Assembly (NCBI GenBank): GCA_963932465.1
Contig: OZ010787.1
Coordinates: 18,183,936 to 18,247,935, forward strand
Direction: 5' to 3'
DNA from: Maratus speciosus
Taxonomy: Eukaryota; Arthropoda; Arachnida; Araneae; Salticidae
DNA length: 64,000 bases
Below are positions 36,260 to 47,727 of the stretch, piece by piece (the stretch's first letter is position 1; every line of letters begins with the position of its first letter). The position numbers and the translations under genes are program-made. The notes below the pieces were generated by a model. The model saw only the letters and a list, made by a program, of their open reading frames with translations, had not been told where the DNA came from and made no database searches.

Positions 36260-36905
36260 TCAATTCGTGAATCGGTCCGGAAAAATTTGAGAATTTCTTC
36301 AAAACGATCATGGAAAAATATCGGGAATTTCGATAAAAGAATGCAGAAAGTAATCGCCAATTTCGTCAAAAGATTGCGCAAAAAAAATACGAATTTTGAT
36401 AAACGATTGACGAAATTTTTTTGCAAATTTCGTCAAAATGTCACAGAAAAGAGTAAAGAATATTGTTAATTGGTACGGAAAGATATCGAGAATTTTCTCG
36501 ATCGGTCGCACAAAACTATTGCGAATTTCGACAAATGATCTCCCTGTAAAAAAATCAGTTTCGTCAATCGGTCACAACAGAAAATAAATTTCGTCAAAAA
36601 TCGCGGTTAAAACGAGAATTTCGTCAAAAGATTGCGGAAAGGAAAAGCGAATTTCGTCAAAAGATCGTATGAAGAAAACGCGAATTTCATCGAAGGATCG
36701 TGCTAAAGAAATGCCAATTTTGTCAAAGTATCGCGGTAAAAAATGCGAATTTCGTCAAAGGTTAGTGGTGAAAAGTGCGGATTTTAACAAAAAATCACGT
36801 AGAAAGAGGGGAATTTCGTCAGACGATATTGGGAAAAAATTGTAAATATCATGAAATGATCGGAGAATAAATTCGCGAATTTGGTCAAAATTATCTGCAC
36901 TGGGC
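36260..36905 (-). repeat. GACGAAATT minisatellite, right array (reverse orientation)
   Basis: Units such as 'gcgaatttcgtcaaaagat' plus 'cgcgg' repeat about 15-17 times. They are the reverse complement of the left array at 28925-29535, with the same unit length. Units nearest 36.3 kb are the most degenerate. Confidence 0.85.
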
Positions 36906-37511
36906 TAAAAGAATGAAACCGGGTTCCTTTTCCTACTTTAAAAAAAAAAACGCTGCAAAACGAGAAGAAACCCTAAAAATACTATAAAATGTTTCAGAGG
37001 AATTAAAATTACTATATTGACTTGAAAGAGTGCAACCATATTCTTTTTACGAATGTCAAAAAATGGCCGCGAAACACGAAATTCATTCAACCAACCAACC
37101 AACTTCCAGATTAATTTGAATTTTCTTTATTATTTTTCATTTTCAAAGGAGGCAAGGTCTATGTAACCTTTCTCCTTTCCCCTGGCTAATCGCATTTTAG
37201 AATTATCGTTTCACATCTGCATTCTCTTTCAATTTTTTTTTAGATTTTAAACTACGAAAGCAAAGAGACAAATAGTTTCTATCCTTGTCAAGACCTTGCG
37301 TTAATTTCTCATGAAATTGCAGAAATATGCAATAGAAAGGACGGCGTTAAAAAAAATCTCCCACAAACAAAAGACGTCAAAATGGGGATTATAAAGCCAC
37401 CTTTTTGACTGACTATGACTAATACAGATTCTTGTAGATATTCTAATTTAAAAAAGATAAACAACATAATTTTCTTAAAGAATAAATGTATTAAATTTAA
37501 GAAATCAAAAA

Positions 37512-38046
37512 ACCCGACTGCAAGCGGACTAATTATTTCCCATCAATATGAAACTATTTTTTATATTACTTACCTTTTTTTTTATTTAGTTGTATTGATG
37601 ACTTTTAAGTTGTGTTTAATTATTAGTTTCTATCTACAAACACTGTTTTGATTAGGCCTATAGATGTCTATTAAGAAGGTTACAGTTACAGTAAAGGTAG
37701 AGATCCGAAGTACACAACTTCCAGGTTGTGTAATATTTAAACGGAGCTTCTGACTGCAAAATGGTCAATGAAACATCGTCTTCATTTTGAAAGACCTATC
37801 CAATGATATGCCACCCAATAGGGTACGTAAAATAAATTCTTTGCCTCTACCGCCATTTTGTAGTTTACGGCCGCCATTTTGAATTTATAAAAACAAAACC
37901 TATCCTATAACCATCGGAAGGTAAAGACAAATCGATAAAGACCTCATTCATTAAAATCCATCCAGCCGTTGGGATGTTTCGAGGGTATAAAGAAATCCAC
38001 ATACACAGATACGCGTGAAACACATAACCCTTCTTTTCAGTCGGGT
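37512..38046. mobile_element. ACCCGACTG-ended repeat, copy B (535 bp)
   Basis: 'acccgactgcaagcggact' to 'ttcttttcagtcgggt', flanked by AAAAA on both sides. It is colinear, in reverse orientation, with copy A. Shared blocks include the 'aaatggcgg' stretch, 'catccagccgttgggatg' and 'ctccgtttaaatattacac'. It is an uninterrupted copy and so defines the family's length. Confidence 0.75.
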
Positions 38047-38644
38047 AAAAAGAAAAAGAACGTGGGTTTCTTTTTTTTAGCACATTTCAAAACTTAGGCT
38101 GTTAATTTTCTGAACTAAACTAATTTGCTAAACTAATTGAACTCTACTTTCACTTCTTTTTTCTTTTGTAGATTTCGATTTTTTTTAAATAATTGTGCTT
38201 TAGTCTGCGCAAGCGGGGGCAGAGGGGGGGGGGCGCCCGGGCACCCCCCTGGTTACGCCTATGCAATACTTAATGAATAATAGGTAATTTTTTATGTTTT
38301 TCTCTTGTTTTTTCTCCCAAATGAGATATTAGCAAGCTGGATAAGTTTGTTATATGAAGAATCGGCATACATGAAAAAATACCGCATGTGTATTGTTAAT
38401 AATTGAAATCAGGGAAGTCTGATATAGTCAGGGAAATCATGGAAAAATCAGAGAACTTTTTTTTTTAAGAATTTCTGTAGACACCGTGACTAAACAAATG
38501 TCAGAAATTGATCAGTTGTGATCAATTATTAGTTTCGAGGAGTCTAATCAGGATATGAACTATTGGCTAACAACATGCGTAGTCATTAGTTGATCATCCT
38601 TTCATTTCTTTACTTACCATTATTGCTTATTTTCAGAATTCATT

Positions 38645-41600
38645 ATGCCGCCGAAAAAGAAATTCTAGTAGGGGAGACCGGGGGTAGTTGGCTACAGGGG
38701 TAAGTAGGCGCAGTCCTCATAAATCGCCTGTTTGTGGATAGATTGCGCAACCAGTCACAGAGTACCTTTCTTCTTGCTTTTTACAATCCTCATTGTAGTT
38801 TTGCAGCATTACCTACGTGCAGTGGACATTTATTACGAATTTTCTATTTTTTGCACTCATAAGTAATTTTTTGTTGCTTCATTCATTTTCTAATTTCTAA
38901 TACTTAGTAATTGCAATTTAATTTGTGTAGTTTTTTTTAGTTTATGATTAACTGTACCTACCCCATATGTGATTTACTTGGATTATTTGTGCTTAGATGG
39001 TTACGTGTCCCTTTTGTGAAGAAATTTATTATGGGGTTAGTAGCGCATTGAACACGCGGCAAGTTGGCTCGGTGTCTGGTGTGTGCTGGTAGCTTGAAAA
39101 ACAGCAAACACCGAGAAAAGTGATGGCAATGCAAGATTTTGGGCACAAGGCTTGCCCAAACGGAGACACTCGATTTTTTATTTATGACAACTGTAACTCT
39201 GATGATATCGAGTAGGATAGAAATTATTCAATGTTAATGTTTTATTCATTATCTTTATGTCTGTATAATTTAGAATTTACATTGTACGGCCTTAACCCCT
39301 TTGTTTAAACTTACTGGTAATAATGAAATTGATTTCTCTTAACTGCGTGTCTTATTTGAGTTACATTTAAATTTTTATATAGCGTGTGCCAACTTACCCC
39401 ATTGGTATAGGCAACTTGCCCGTGACGGGGTAGGTTGGCGCTCAATTATCCTTTTACTTTAGGCTTCCGCTAAACATAAATTACAAAATCAAAACTCCGG
39501 GTATTTATAGCCCAATGCCTGTTCTTTAAAAGTACAGTTAAAGTTTCATAAAAAACTTAAAAAAAAATTAATAAAAATCAATAACTAAAAACTGCGCCTA
39601 CTAGCCCCGGTCTCTCCTACTCTGTGGAAGATCTGTGAGCTACCATTGAAGACGTGAGAGAAAAGGGTGTTTCCATAAGGAAAGCCACCAAAACCATAAC
39701 ATACCTTTCGGAACTTTGAGTAACAAGATAGGTAGGTAGGTAAGAATGCTTCCTACCCATTGTTAACAGCTATTAACATATGTAATTTCGAATCAATAAC
39801 CCTGTTCGAAATGTTTCAACTACGTTTCCTTAAAAACCTTTCTGGTTTTAGGTTAAAGAGAAAACGCCAGAGGTGAGACGGACATCATCAATTTTAAACA
39901 AAGAAGAGGAGCAGCTCCTTGTTGACTGGATAAATGCTTATGCCAAAAAGGGTTCCCGATTAAGAGGAGGACTTTATTCGAAAGATTAAAGAATATCATT
40001 GAAGCCGATAAAAGGCCAAATCCTTTTGCAAAACGCAAAGGATCCATGCGAAGAAACAGTGTGATAGCTGAAAGCCATGCAGATGGTATCAACACTGCAA
40101 GAGCAGCAGTATCAGGGCCCAACATCCGCGAGTGATTCCAAGAACTTCATAAATATCTTGAAACCGAAGGCTGCCTTGATATTCTTCTTGATTCCAAGGA
40201 GAATTTTTAATGCAAGCGAAAGCGGTTTTCAAACTTGTCTAAAAACGGGCAAAGTTTTAGGACCTATTTCATTCAACAATTTATATGAAATAAAACGAGG
40301 TAATGAAAAAGAAGCTATATCCGTGATGGCTACTTTTAATGCAGCAGCAGAGGTTATTCCTGATATGACCGTTTACCATTGCAAAAAATACCTCGTGAAA
40401 ATGCACAGAATGTGCCAGATGACTGGGGGATAGGTAGATCAAAAAATGGTCGGATTCGTAGGAGCACCTACTTTGAATAACTCGCAAATGTATTTTTGCC
40501 TTGCTTGAGAAAGCAAAATATCAAACTATCCACATTACTTTTGGTGATGGCCACAGGAGCCATTTAACTCTTGAAGTGGCAAAGATATGCTCAGAAAATC
40601 AAATCCTTCACCTTGCTCTTTACCCGAACGCAACACGCATATTCCAACTAGCTGACGTTGCTATTTTTAGGCCTCTCAAAGTGCGCTGTAGAGAAACTGT
40701 TTACGATTAGAAAACTAAATCTGGAAACAAAGTGGTCACAAAAGCAGTGTTTGTACCTTTGATTTCATGAGTATTTCGAGAAGCAGCAATTCCAGAAATT
40801 ATTAAAAACGGCTTCTGGAAATACAGTGTGTTTTTCCATTTAACCCAGATGCAGTAGAGTATGGAAGGTGCATCAGCAGTAAGCAACGGCCGTGTCCAAC
40901 TACAAAACCAGGTGAAAATAGGCCTAGAGTAGGAGTAGCAGAAAACTTCAACGTCCAAATGCTTTTGTACATTGAATCTCTATTCAAAAAGGTAGAGTTC
41001 AGGCGTTCAGAAGCGTGGAAGGGGACGAATGGGAGGGTGATTTTCAGGCTCTTGAACAACAAACCTTACGACACCAGAGAGCGAAACTGAATCACAAGTT
41101 GATGATATCTTAACACCAATTGCTGATATTGCACTACAATTTGATGGTTCTCTACATTTGATTATGACCATGCAACATCAGGTCCTTCAAGACCGACGGA
41201 CCCACTTTCAAATTATGTGACTCCTGAGTGCCCAAAAAACCTACGCCTAGCTAAAGTAAAAAATATCCGTCCAGCTTTTGCAGACAACATTCTATGGCCT
41301 CACGACTCGCCAGATAAGAAGAAAACAGAAAGGAGACGGTTGCCTTATGCGACATTATCAAAACAGTGAATAGTCTTTCGAAGATAAGGAAAAAGAAAAA
41401 GAAAGAAATGATTCAGAAAAGGGAAGAGAGGAGGTAACAACTTATGCATCAAAGACAAGAGATAGGACTATCTAAAATTCCGACTATGAGGAAAAAACAA
41501 GGGCTGAGCAACTCAGACAGCTCTGATTCCAGTGTCAAAGTTTCGTCCTGTGAGAGAGTGTGGGTGGAATTCTCAAGTAAGAAAATTGCCCATACTTGGC

Positions 41601-41800
41601 AGACGGTGCAAAAGTAGTAGTATATTGACAATCACGTTGTCACCAAGTATGGAAGGAAAACGTTGAAAATGGAAAAAGAAGGAGCGATGGTGGCTTCCAT
41701 GGCGTCATGTGGGCACTTATGGAAATGGCCCGAAAAAGAAGATTTCTTTTTGGGATCAAGTTATTTCCCACATAAAACTCACAAAAACCAGTAGAACAAG
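38645..41800 (+). pseudogene. pogo/Tigger (jerky-like) transposase pseudogene
   Basis: The ATG at 38645 starts MPPKKKF and is interrupted after codon 7-8 by a 950-bp MITE. It resumes YSVEDL, an in-frame TGA, then EDVREKGVSIRKATKT (psq-type helix-turn-helix). VRRTSSILNKEEEQLLVDWI is the CENP-B/Tc5-type second DNA-binding unit. The DDE domain shows SESGFQTCLKTGKVL, where the usual Asp before Glu is Ser, so the first catalytic residue is lost. The other motifs are FGDGHRSHLTLEVAK, LYPNATRIFQLADVAIFRPLK (second and third acidic positions; the usual Pro of QPAD is Leu). Several frameshifts follow (near 39970, 40430 and 40710), and the frame dissolves by about 41.8 kb. Family assignment is strong; function is lost. 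Confidence 0.85.
38668..39617. mobile_element. MITE inserted in the pogo ORF, 950 bp
   Basis: The ends 'gtaggggagaccgggggtag' and 'ctagccccggtctctcc' are inverted, with TA (or CTA) duplicated at 38666-38667 and 39618-39619. Excising the element and one TA restores the reading frame MPPKKKF-YSVED, confirming the boundaries. Interior repeats of 'ggtaggttggcgc' / 'gccaacttacccc' type echo the termini. No ORF of note. Confidence 0.85.
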
Positions 41801-41807
41801 AAATCTT

Positions 41808-41831
41808 TTTTTTTTTTTTTTTTTTTTTTTT
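41808..41831. repeat. Poly-T tract
   Basis: A run of about 24 T at the degraded 3' end of the pogo transposase remnant. Confidence 0.9.
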
Positions 41832-42396
41832 GTCCCTGAGTTAGTTTTAATATTACTTATGAGTTGTAGGCTAATTTTATTTTTTACGTTTATTCGTTTC
41901 ATTAGAATGTTTACTATTCTCAAATTGTTTAATTTGTTCTACTTACATTGAAAAAGAAGATCAAAATGATCAGTGATCAACTATTGGAATGAAATCGCTC
42001 AAAAACTTGATTCGCCTGATCAACCACTCTGAAAATGGCAATTAAAAAAACTATTTATTTATAATTTTGTTGCTATTTAATTTTAGCAGATTTCATTTTT
42101 GTCCGTTATAGGACATTCATTAAGAGTTGTAGCAATCACGTTCTTCTAAAATTAAAAAAAAAGGGAAATATAATAAAACCCCCATTGCACTGACTTAATT
42201 TGATCAACTACTGGCGGGGTTACCCTAGAAGGAATACCATACCATTATAGCAATTAAAATTGGAAACCTGTACAAAACGAAATGTTGTTTTGGTCCCTTT
42301 CAATTCTGCTTTTACAGATATTACTGTGTAAGGTTACTGCAAAGAACTTAAATGCGTGTCTAATCTATCTTCTTTCGTTACTGTGTTTATTTAGTA

Positions 42397-42558
42397 CAGT
42401 AAAATCTAATAAGACGTAATCTCGTACCAGATGACGATTCTGCTTTATACAGGAATTCGTCTTAGCAGGTATAATTGTATGGACGTAAGGATAATGAATG
42501 TTTTAAAATTAAAACACGATTCCGTTATAAACATATTCCGTTAAAATAGGTTTTACTG
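42397..42558. mobile_element. Tigger-like MITE, 162 bp
   Basis: The ends 'cagtaaaatctaataagacg' and 'cgttaaaataggttttactg' are imperfect complements, flanked by TA at 42395-42396 and 42559-42560. A related fragment is near 34460. No ORF. Confidence 0.7.
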
Positions 42559-42560
42559 TA

Positions 42561-44193
42561 TTTTTATGTACTAATTTAAAAGCGGCTGTCCCTTTTTTGT
42601 GACAGTGGACCTGGCAACACTATACATATCCGTATTTTAAGGTATAGAAAATGTTTAGCTTTTGGGGGCCTGATGCGCTGGACAAGATTTAGGTGAGGGC
42701 TTCACAAATTTACACAGTTTTGACTCTTTTTTTTTTTTTTTTTTTTCATTAATAAGAAATGAAAAATTTTACATATAAAAAAAATCTAAGAGCTTATAAT
42801 CAAATTCTTGGTTTTAAAAAGTATATACCTTCTAACGTAAAAAAAAAAAAAAAAAACTTTACGGTCTATCTTTAATTTATTTTCATTTATGAACACATGA
42901 AATTCGCACCAAATATCAATAAATCAAGATTTCCCCTTTTCTGTAAATGTAAAGGATCTTTCAGAAAATGCTGCCAAAACTAGGCGTTTAAAGTATATTT
43001 TTGAGACGCGACAATCTGAAGAGCCTCAATCGATTGTAATAAAGATGTGCCCCATTTAGTGGGAGGGAGGAGATACCCTGACGAAAAATTCTTAGTAATT
43101 CTATCTATTACTGTTTAATTATTGTAAGTCATTTAGAAAGAATAAATTTTACTACTTTTTCCAAAATCATCAGAAGTAAATAAAATTTAGGTGGTTACCT
43201 CAGAGAAGTTAGTAGAGACGTTATCTTTAATACGTTTGCAGTTTCTGTACAACACGTTTATTGTCGCCAAAGCAAATAAATACACCTTTATATTAAATTA
43301 ATATATATATATATATATAAAACCATTAAATAAACATTACCGACCACCAACAAAAACTGTGATATTCCGAATGAAATGACATTAACAAATACAGTAACCC
43401 CCCCCCCCCCCCCCAACATACATAACATGGATACCAAAAGTACTATCTTACGAGTATTAATATGGAAGAAAAATGTGGATATCGATAAAAATAATTGAAA
43501 AGCGTATATATTGAATTACGTTATCAAGGGTACAGAATTCAAATATATAAGCAAAAATAGTCATTTTCTGTGGAGAGAAAAATCTGACATATGTTAACTT
43601 AAATCAGTTTCATTTAATCAGTTAATCGTTTTTGCATAAAAAACAAAACAAACAAAAAAAAACATACCGAGAGAGATTTTATTAAAACAGGCAGCGCACT
43701 TCTTGTCGCGGATGTATAATGTTTACAGTATATTCTGTACTGGGAACTTTCTAGTTCCCAAAGACCCAAAGCATAGTAACCCAAATAACAAGACGCATCT
43801 AAACTAAAAATAGAACAATTTAGCCTGGAAAGAAAAAGGGCTTTTTACGAAATTTGACAACAGCTCTGCCATTAAAATAGTAAAATCGAAAAAATAAATA
43901 TATACTGCTATGGAATTAGCGCCAGAAATATCGATCTACCCCATATCACGCTTCAAGATCAAATTTGCTGCCAATTGATCACCAAGTTTTGGAATTACTG
44001 TTTTTATGCTTATCTGTATGAGTATCCGATACTAGAATTTGAGAATTGAGTCTTATTGTGATCGATGCAGTACTATGCAGATAGATGCCAGACTAATGTA
44101 GGGTCTATGTTCTTTCCTCGCAATACTACAAAGTACCTGGAGCCACTCGATGTGTAGACCTTCCCCGACTACTAGCATGTAAGTTACCGAAGC
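42561..44193. other. Intronic spacer with homopolymers
   Basis: Contains poly-T near 42728, poly-A near 42840, (AT)n near 43301-43319 and an 18-20-base C run near 43397. No gene or terminal repeat was recognised. Confidence 0.5.
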
Positions 44194-44481
44194 TTGTGTG
44201 GGGATGAGGACTTAACAAAAAGGGAAGCTCTGTTTAAAATGCATCACCTCGTCCAGAATCAACTATCATCCCCTATATTTGACGTCATGAGACGGTATGC
44301 TTTCCAAAAGGCGCTAATACAGAGAGATATCCCATCATTCAAGTCAGTAAAGCAGATATGCTTCAATATACCAGAGAAGGTCTGCAACAAATGCGACGGG
44401 CGGCTATTTCTAAAATGTTCCTGGTGTCAATTTTCATTGTATTTTGCACACTTCTATATAGAAGACCACAACCACTATTGA
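44194..44481 (+). pseudogene. Cysteine-rich C-terminal transposase fragment (piggyBac-like?)
   Basis: A 95-codon frame ending in a TGA, without a credible promoter or upstream partner. The first half (LTKREALFKMHHLV, then IFDVMRRYAFQKALI) is helical. The second half has ordered cysteines: VKQICFNIPEKVCNKCDGRL, then FLKCSWCQFSLYFAHFYIED, then a terminal His-rich HNHY. The pattern C-x7-CxxC-x6-CxxC-x6-H resembles the cysteine-rich C-terminal domain found in piggyBac-type DDE transposases. The frame upstream of 44194 has stops, so only the tail is left. Assignment is by resemblance only. Confidence 0.4.
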
Positions 44482-44559
44482 ATTCGAATACTGTAAATGT
44501 CCAGCATCTCCAAACGCACACAATGAACACAAAACCAGCCATTAACCTCTCTTAATTTT

Positions 44560-45618
44560 TCTCCACGCTTTTTTTTTCTTTTTTGCATATCTTATTTCCG
44601 AACATATGTCACATAATTAAGCTAACTGGAAGCTATTCAACAGCAAAAATTATAAATTTAACGATATAACTAATGTAACAGCATAAATACATTGTAATAA
44701 ATAAACAAATTGTGTGACATAAATCGTCGAATATCTCGGAAACGGCTCATTTCCAACGGGTAGTTCCAGTGGGTTTTTTACTCCCCACGACGAGTCTTCC
44801 AATGATACCTCTCTCGTCAAAACTGGCGACTAACACTTCTTGTAGTTCCCTAGCTAGTGTGTTATGTAGTATGCATTCTAAAGAACATACACAGGGATAT
44901 CCAAAATAAATTTAATTAATTAACTTATATGGGCAGGATTTGCTGAAAATGTATTTTCATGTACATATGTTACTCGTTTTTCAACTAAACTAAATTTTAC
45001 CGTACTATGTAGTGTGAGTACAATATAAATTCATATATAATGTTGCACAAAAGAATATGAATACGTCTATAGATGGTAATTGCCAGAAAAACGTTTTTTA
45101 TTGTTTTATGCTTTTTTCAGCTGAATTAAATTATAGTTTCACTATGTTTATGTTTAAAAATCCATAAATCATATATAGAGTTGGACAAAAGGATTCACCT
45201 ACATTAGCCCCTATTGACAGTAATTGCAGATAATACGTTTTTGACTGTGCTATGTGTTTTCTAAATTGCATATTTAAATATCTCTTTCATTGTATGAAAA
45301 TATGAAGTTTCATTACAATATTCTGATAGTGTTGGACAGCAATTCATAATCTATGTGTCATGCATGATTTTTCATTTTTGTTAATTTCTCTCCAAAACAT
45401 CAAGGGACATTCACAACATTAGCTACAAAACAGTTTAAACGCTAGTAGATGAAGCCGAACTTTTTTTTTCATCTCTTTTTATTATTATTATTATTGAGGT
45501 ACACCTTATTTTAAAAAAAATCATATAAGTATTTGTAGAAAAGTATAGAGATCATTTATGTGCTTCAAAATATTGGTAAAAAAAAATATATATAAAAAAT
45601 TATTCATGATATATACTT
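44560..45618. other. Intronic spacer with diverged ~165-bp repeats
   Basis: From about 45038 to 45360 a block with 'gttg(c/g)acaaaag(g/a)att(c)a' and 'gtaattgc(c)aga..acgtttttt' recurs at about 165-bp spacing (two clear copies and a partial third). The rest is featureless AT-rich sequence leading to the GH27 exon donor. Confidence 0.45.
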
Positions 45619-45620
45619 AC

Positions 45621-45818
45621 AGAATATATCCTTTTTCCCATTATTCCCAAGGAATCCTGGTTAACTTTAATTACTTCTTCATTTTTCAGCAGTGTTAAGA
45701 ATTCTGGTTTAATTGATCGAAGATCATTAGACATTAATAGTGGGCTAGCCATAATTGCCCACAATGATAATTGAGCTTTAGCTTCATCATAACTAAGACC
45801 AAAATTTCCTCCAATTAT
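45621..45818 (-). CDS. NAGA: GH27 glycosidase, 198-bp internal exon
   Basis: An exon of exactly 66 codons between acceptor 'tttttag' (above 45818) and donor 'TCT|GTAAGT' (below 45621), phase 0 at both ends. It reads IIGGNFGLSYDEAKAQLSLW, then AIMASPLLMSNDLRSI, then VIKVNQDSLGIMGKRIYS. This is the end of the (beta/alpha)8 barrel of alpha-galactosidase/NAGA, with the family-wide 'W(A/T)IMA(A/S)PL(L/F)MS.DLR' and 'NQD.LG..G' motifs. The length equals human GLA exon 6 (198 bp), so the exon boundary is ancient. Confidence 0.93.
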
Positions 45819-46665
45819 CTAAAAAGATACATTTGAATAAGATTTTTTATTTATTGTGTTGCTTTTCTAAAATATTACACTAATATTTAATTGTATGTTA
45901 TTCATTAATGGCACATTATTTGTAGCTTTTAGACCTTCACGTAGAAGTTGTATTTTTACATGCAGGAGTGCTTTAATTCAATAAAGCCTAACAATAGTTT
46001 TACCAATCCTGTGTAAAAGAAATATCACCGAAGCTCAAAATTTGCAATTTAAACCTTTTTTTCTTCATATTTGTCATGGTCCAGATGTCACTAATACAGT
46101 GGTGTTCTGGTGACATCCACACCACGATATCTTATTTTTGGTTATTAAATTTTTGTTAATGTTTTTTTTTCTATCTCTGGCTTATACAGAAGATATGTTT
46201 TTGATTCTCTAATCCATTAAATTTGCACACATATTGGTTAAATGAAAATTATCTTTACAACTCTGGCACCCAATATGAAATGACTGACATACTGAAAGAA
46301 ATAATGTTGCTATTATGTATGGCACCAATACATGCAGTTTTATTTTTAAAAGAAATGTTTTTTTTTTAAATATCCTAGCAGCAGTCCGATTCATTCCATG
46401 TATGCTACAACATATCTACACGAATTCTTGTAACATCAACTGAAATCCTACATTTCAAACCATTGATACTAGATGATAACAGTATATGCCCTATTTAGCA
46501 TATCCCTGATTAGAAAAATTACACAGTGTAATATTTGTTAATCTGACTGGTCAAGATATGAGGCTGCCTTGGCCCATGCATCGATCTGGGAATTCCTTTT
46601 TTGCCTACAAATTTAAACATCCTTGTTTGCTTGTAAATGAAATGTTTATGTGCTGCTGTTACATG
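45819..46665. other. Intronic spacer after the 198-bp exon
   Basis: AT-rich sequence. No element is recognised before the TIR element at 46668. Confidence 0.5.
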
Positions 46666-46667
46666 TA

Positions 46668-47727
46668 CAGTTGTGGAAAAAAGTAAACACCCCCTACTAA
46701 CTCCTCAACAAATTATCGTAGAAGAAAGTTACTGGTACCGAACGATTGGAAATAAAGTCTACTTTTAAATGATGTATATAAAATTTACTTAGGGGCCATC
46801 TACATATTAAAACGAACCATAACTTTGTTTTTTAAATAGCAGTACACAATTCTGACAGCATAAATGAACTCTACACCCTTCAATTAGCCTAAAAACAAAT
46901 TTTTATGCAATTCGTATCATAAGTTTCCGAGAAATTAATTATTTTAAAACGATCGTACTTTAAGGGCTGTATCCATATTGAAGTTCCATACTCGATTATT
47001 AACCGAGAGAGCCCCTTTCGTGATCAAGGCAGCTGAAGCGCCACTCAAGGAGTCAATAAAGCCTGTTAGATTACAGGACAGCAGAATAAAATTCAAAATA
47101 TCTATTCACTTTTATCATAGACGGCCCCCTTAAACCATCATTTTGCCGTTTTTTAAGCATAATTTGAAACTACTTGGTAGAAAAATGTGAAATTTTGGAT
47201 TTCCATAAAGTAGGACTTAATAAATCTAAATCCATCAAAAAAATTGTAGGTTGCAATTCATAATTTTTTCGAATATTAATTTCATAATTCATATCATAAA
47301 ATTATAAAAATTGCAAATTTAATGTATTTATGTTTGGGTATATTAGTATTATTGCTACACAAAAAATTAGCACATTAGGAGCATAATTTCAGGAGTTATA
47401 AATAAAAATATGAAACTGTAATTTAAGATTAGAAACACTCAGTTTTGAATGTTTATAATTCAAAAACTTATCATTCAAATGACTTGAAATTTGGTGTCTA
47501 GGCATAGTTTGAACTGAAGATTCGAAATATCTCGTTAAAATAGGGTATTGCCATTGAAAAAAAATGAAGTTTGGATTCGTTTTAATATGTAGATGGCCTC
47601 CTAAGCAAATTTTATATACATCATTTAAAAGTAGACTTTATTCCCAATCGTTCGGTACCAGTAACTTTCGTCTACGGTAATTTGTTGAGGAGTTAGTAGG
47701 GGGTGTTTACTTTTTTTTCCACGACTG
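46668..47727. mobile_element. Long-TIR Tc1/mariner-type MITE, 1060 bp
   Basis: TIRs of roughly 165 bp begin 'cagttgtggaaaaaagtaa' and end 'tccacgactg'. They match over 'acaccccctactaactcctc', 'taccgaacgattgg' and the 'gatgtatataaaatttactt' block. TA is duplicated, and both flanks extend to 'acatgta'. The unique centre (about 46835-47560) has no ORF. It looks like a non-autonomous Tc1-like element. Confidence 0.85.

Larger units (their letters stand above)
34372..38263. mobile_element. CATAGGCGTAACCAG-ended element, nested
   Basis: The ends 'cataggcgtaaccag' and 'ctggttacgcctatg' are exact complements, followed inward by G-run/'gtgcccag' and 'cgggcac'/C-run. A CAATA flank is present on both sides (34367-34371 and 38264-38268). 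The interior includes a diverged piece of a 'cagtaaaacctgctaaaacgg'-type MITE near 34460, the palindromic MITE at 35009, the reversed minisatellite and copy B. Confidence 0.65.
33844..38488. mobile_element. hAT-like element with CAGGGTGTCTACAG ends
   Basis: The left end 'cagggtgtctacagaa' and right end 'ttctgtagacaccgtg' are inverted (one mismatch). Both sub-termini contain 'aatcatggaaaaatcag(g/a)ga' repeats in the same orientation. The CAGGGTGTC terminus is a hAT type. The 8-bp duplication is not clear: flanks are 'ttaactaa' on the left and 'actaaaca' on the right. It lies inside the pogo element and hosts the 34372-38263 element. Confidence 0.6.
29981..42225 (+). mobile_element. pogo/Tigger-type transposon, 12.2 kb with nested insertions
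   Basis: The left end 'gggtgacccccgcaagtag' plus 'ttgat' mirrors the right end 'atcaactactggcggggtt' plus 'accc'. TA duplications lie at 29979-29980 and 42226-42227. Sub-terminal TTGATCA/TGATCAAC motifs recur at both ends and in the pieces between insertions (33815-33830, 38505-38525, 41965-41990). This shows that 29981-30268, 33698-33843, 38489-38667 and 39618-42225 were once contiguous. These pieces sum to roughly 3.2 kb, a reasonable size for an autonomous Tigger. The transposase remnant is described separately. Confidence 0.8.

Noticed and set aside
36260..36905. Regularly spaced ~35-bp units, superficially CRISPR-like
   Set aside because: Units are degenerate along their whole length with no conserved repeat plus unique spacer alternation, and the genome is eukaryotic.
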